This document shows positions 62,457 to 64,000 of a DNA stretch of 64,000 nucleotides, piece after piece. Origin of the DNA: an uncultured Lachnospiraceae bacterium (GTDB lineage Bacteria > Bacillota > Clostridia > Lachnospirales > Lachnospiraceae); assembly GCA_900315735.1 (NCBI GenBank), contig ONAD01000014.1:17453-81452 (forward strand), read 5' to 3'. Numbering within the stretch: the first letter of the stretch is position 1; every line of letters begins with the position of its first letter. The notes under the pieces are model-generated. The model did not search any database. It was not told the origin of the DNA and saw only the letters and a list, made by a program, of their open reading frames with translations. Made by a program: the position numbers and the translations under genes.

Positions 62457-63830
62457 ATGGCAAAGGGAAAAGCAACCGTATTTTTCTGCCAGGACTGTGG
62501 CTATGAATCATCCAAATGGATGGGACAGTGCCCGGGATGTGGCGAGTGGAATACATTTGTAGAAGAAGTGATAGATAAATCAGCACCTGCAAAAGTGCGG
62601 AAGGAAGCCGCAAAAGCAGAAGTTGTAAAAATTGCAGATATTAAAACAGGACAGGAAGAGCGGCTGACTACCGGATTAAAAGAGTTAGACCGGGTTTTGG
62701 GCGGTGGAATCGTAAAAGGTTCCCTTGTTTTAGTAGGCGGTGATCCGGGAATTGGAAAATCCACACTGCTTTTACAGGTGTGCCGGAATCTTTCGAAGCA
62801 GAAGACGGAAGTATTGTATATTTCCGGAGAGGAATCCCTGCAGCAGATAAAGATTCGTGCGGAGCGTATCGGAGAGTTTGGAGATACTTTATCCCTTCTT
62901 TGCGAGACAAATCTCGATACCATCAAAGAAGTGATTAGCAGAACCAGACCGGAAATCGTGGTGATTGACTCCATCCAGACCATGTATAATGAAAATGTTA
63001 CATCAGCACCGGGCAGCGTTTCCCAGGTCCGGGAAGCAACCGGAGTTCTGATGCAGATTGCAAAGGGACTGGGCATTTCTATTTTTATTGTCGGTCATGT
63101 GACCAAAGAGGGGGTCGTGGCAGGTCCCCGTGTTTTAGAGCACATGGTAGATACGGTATTATATTTTGAAGGTGACCGTCATGCGGCGTATCGTATTTTG
63201 CGTGGGGTGAAGAACCGCTTCGGTTCCACCAATGAGATAGGTGTATTTGAAATGTGTAATGAAGGGTTAAGGGAAGTGGAGAATCCTTCGGAATATATGT
63301 TGAGCGGAAAGCCGGAAGGGGCATCCGGTTCTGTAGTGGCATGCTCCATGGAAGGAACCCGTCCGATTCTTCTGGAAATACAGGCGCTGGTATGCCACAG
63401 TAATTTTGGAATGCCAAGAAGAACAGCAGCAGGAACAGATTATAACAGAGTCAATCTTTTGATGGCTGTATTGGAAAAGAGACTGGGACTGTCTTTAAGT
63501 TCCTGTGATGCCTATGTAAATATTGCCGGTGGTATCCGTATGAATGAACCCGCAATCGATTTGGGAATTGTGCTGGCAATTGTATCCAGTTACAAGGATG
63601 TACCAATCGATGAGAAGACTATCTGCTTCGGGGAAGTGGGATTAAGTGGTGAAGTACGTGCGGTCAGTATGGCGGCACAGCGTGTGCAGGAAGCAGAGAA
63701 GCTGGGCTTTACGACCTGTATTCTTCCAGAGGTTTGCAAGGCAGGATTAAAGAAGAACCCAAATATAAACGTAGTGGGCGTCAGTAACGTACAGGATGCC
63801 ATCCGCTATATTCTATCCCAAGAAAAATGA
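62457..63830 (+). CDS. radA: DNA repair protein RadA
   Basis: 457 residues from ATG 62,457 (GGGGG upstream). N-terminal zinc finger C-x2-C...C-x2-C (CQDCGYESSKWMGQCPGC), Walker A GGDPGIGKST, RadA motif KNRFGSTNE, and a C-terminal Lon-like domain. Complete. ATP-driven branch migration helicase acting with RecA in recombination. Commonly near clpC in Clostridia. Confidence 0.96.
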   Translation: MAKGKATVFFCQDCGYESSKWMGQCPGCGEWNTFVEEVIDKSAPAKVRKEAAKAEVVKIADIKTGQEERLTTGLKELDRVLGGGIVKGSLVLVGGDPGIGKSTLLLQVCRNLSKQKTEVLYISGEESLQQIKIRAERIGEFGDTLSLLCETNLDTIKEVISRTRPEIVVIDSIQTMYNENVTSAPGSVSQVREATGVLMQIAKGLGISIFIVGHVTKEGVVAGPRVLEHMVDTVLYFEGDRHAAYRILRGVKNRFGSTNEIGVFEMCNEGLREVENPSEYMLSGKPEGASGSVVACSMEGTRPILLEIQALVCHSNFGMPRRTAAGTDYNRVNLLMAVLEKRLGLSLSSCDAYVNIAGGIRMNEPAIDLGIVLAIVSSYKDVPIDEKTICFGEVGLSGEVRAVSMAAQRVQEAEKLGFTTCILPEVCKAGLKKNPNINVVGVSNVQDAIRYILSQEK

Positions 63831-63904
63831 ATTGAACACACAATTCAAACAATTTAGATAAAAAACGACAAATGACCTACTTTAATAAATATGGAAAAAT
63901 CGTG

Positions 63905-63933
63905 TTGACATCCCGAAAATGACGTGCTATTAT
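63905..63933 (+). promoter_or_regulatory. Promoter of a gene beyond the window
   Basis: -35 TTGACA (63,905-63,910), 17-base spacer, -10 TATTAT (63,928-63,933). After it, CCGC (near 63,943) and GCGG (near 63,963) can form a leader hairpin. Confidence 0.6.
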
Positions 63934-64000
63934 AAAACTCCACCGCGCAGGGAACACCTGATGCGGCGGAAAATAAGAATTAAAAAAATAAAAAAAGTTG

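Overview
The window is from a low-GC, Gram-positive, spore-forming anaerobe, most likely Lachnospiraceae (Clostridia). The signs are a CotF-type spore coat protein, PPi-dependent phosphofructokinase, a radical-SAM activase-like protein, Firmicutes-type ribosome binding sites, DUF4250, and the gene order clpC - radA. No tRNA, rRNA, CRISPR array, integrase or relaxase was seen. Species cannot be named from sequence alone.

Region 1 (1-21,328) is an accessory island, nearly all on the + strand. It looks like one regulated conflict or effector system. It has two VirD4/TraG-like ATPases (one cut by the window edge), a degenerate protein kinase, a TerY-like vWA protein with weakened metal-site residues and a separate TerY-C-like zinc ribbon. 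It also has three tandem Sel1-repeat proteins sharing an N-terminal module, a small TNT-like putative toxin, a SUKH immunity gene overlapping an HNH toxin gene, and a large TPR-CHAT protease. A sigma-like/anti-sigma-like pair, a degenerate AAA+ protein, a DEDDh exonuclease and a YbjN-like protein complete it. I do not recognise this combination as a described system; it is the main candidate for something new.

Region 2 (21,329-25,679) is a gene graveyard. It holds a yaiI fragment cut by an IS transposase remnant, an L7/L12 C-terminal-like fragment, a divergent SEDS-like membrane protein, a guanylate kinase with its middle deleted, and a truncated NADAR-antitoxin-like gene.

Region 3 (25,680-48,271) is ordinary chromosome. 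It has a cytosolic sugar-binding/GGDEF protein, CotF, an alanine symporter, a heterodimeric ABC exporter, a methyltransferase-like protein, an amino-acid ABC importer, TrkA-TrkH, a VanRS-like two-component system, an acyltransferase/DUF6320/esterase operon, PPi-PFK and a radical SAM protein. Two large imperfect palindromes (34,091-34,388 and 34,589-35,119) share a conserved cloverleaf-like core and flank the DUF4250 gene.

Region 4 (48,272-64,000) opens with a 28-codon hydrophobic toxin gene. Its promoter overlaps a perfect LexA/DinR box, and a convergent antisense RNA has its own promoter and terminator: an apparent SOS-controlled type I toxin-antitoxin locus. It continues with an XRE regulator, a WG-repeat lipoprotein, acyltransferase 3, acylphosphatase, a PlsC/GT8/GT8-PlsC glycolipid-type cluster, an Lgt-like protein, a cell-surface beta-sandwich protein, ClpC, a conserved small protein and RadA. 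Starts were moved inward from the longest reading frame where a ribosome binding site supported it.
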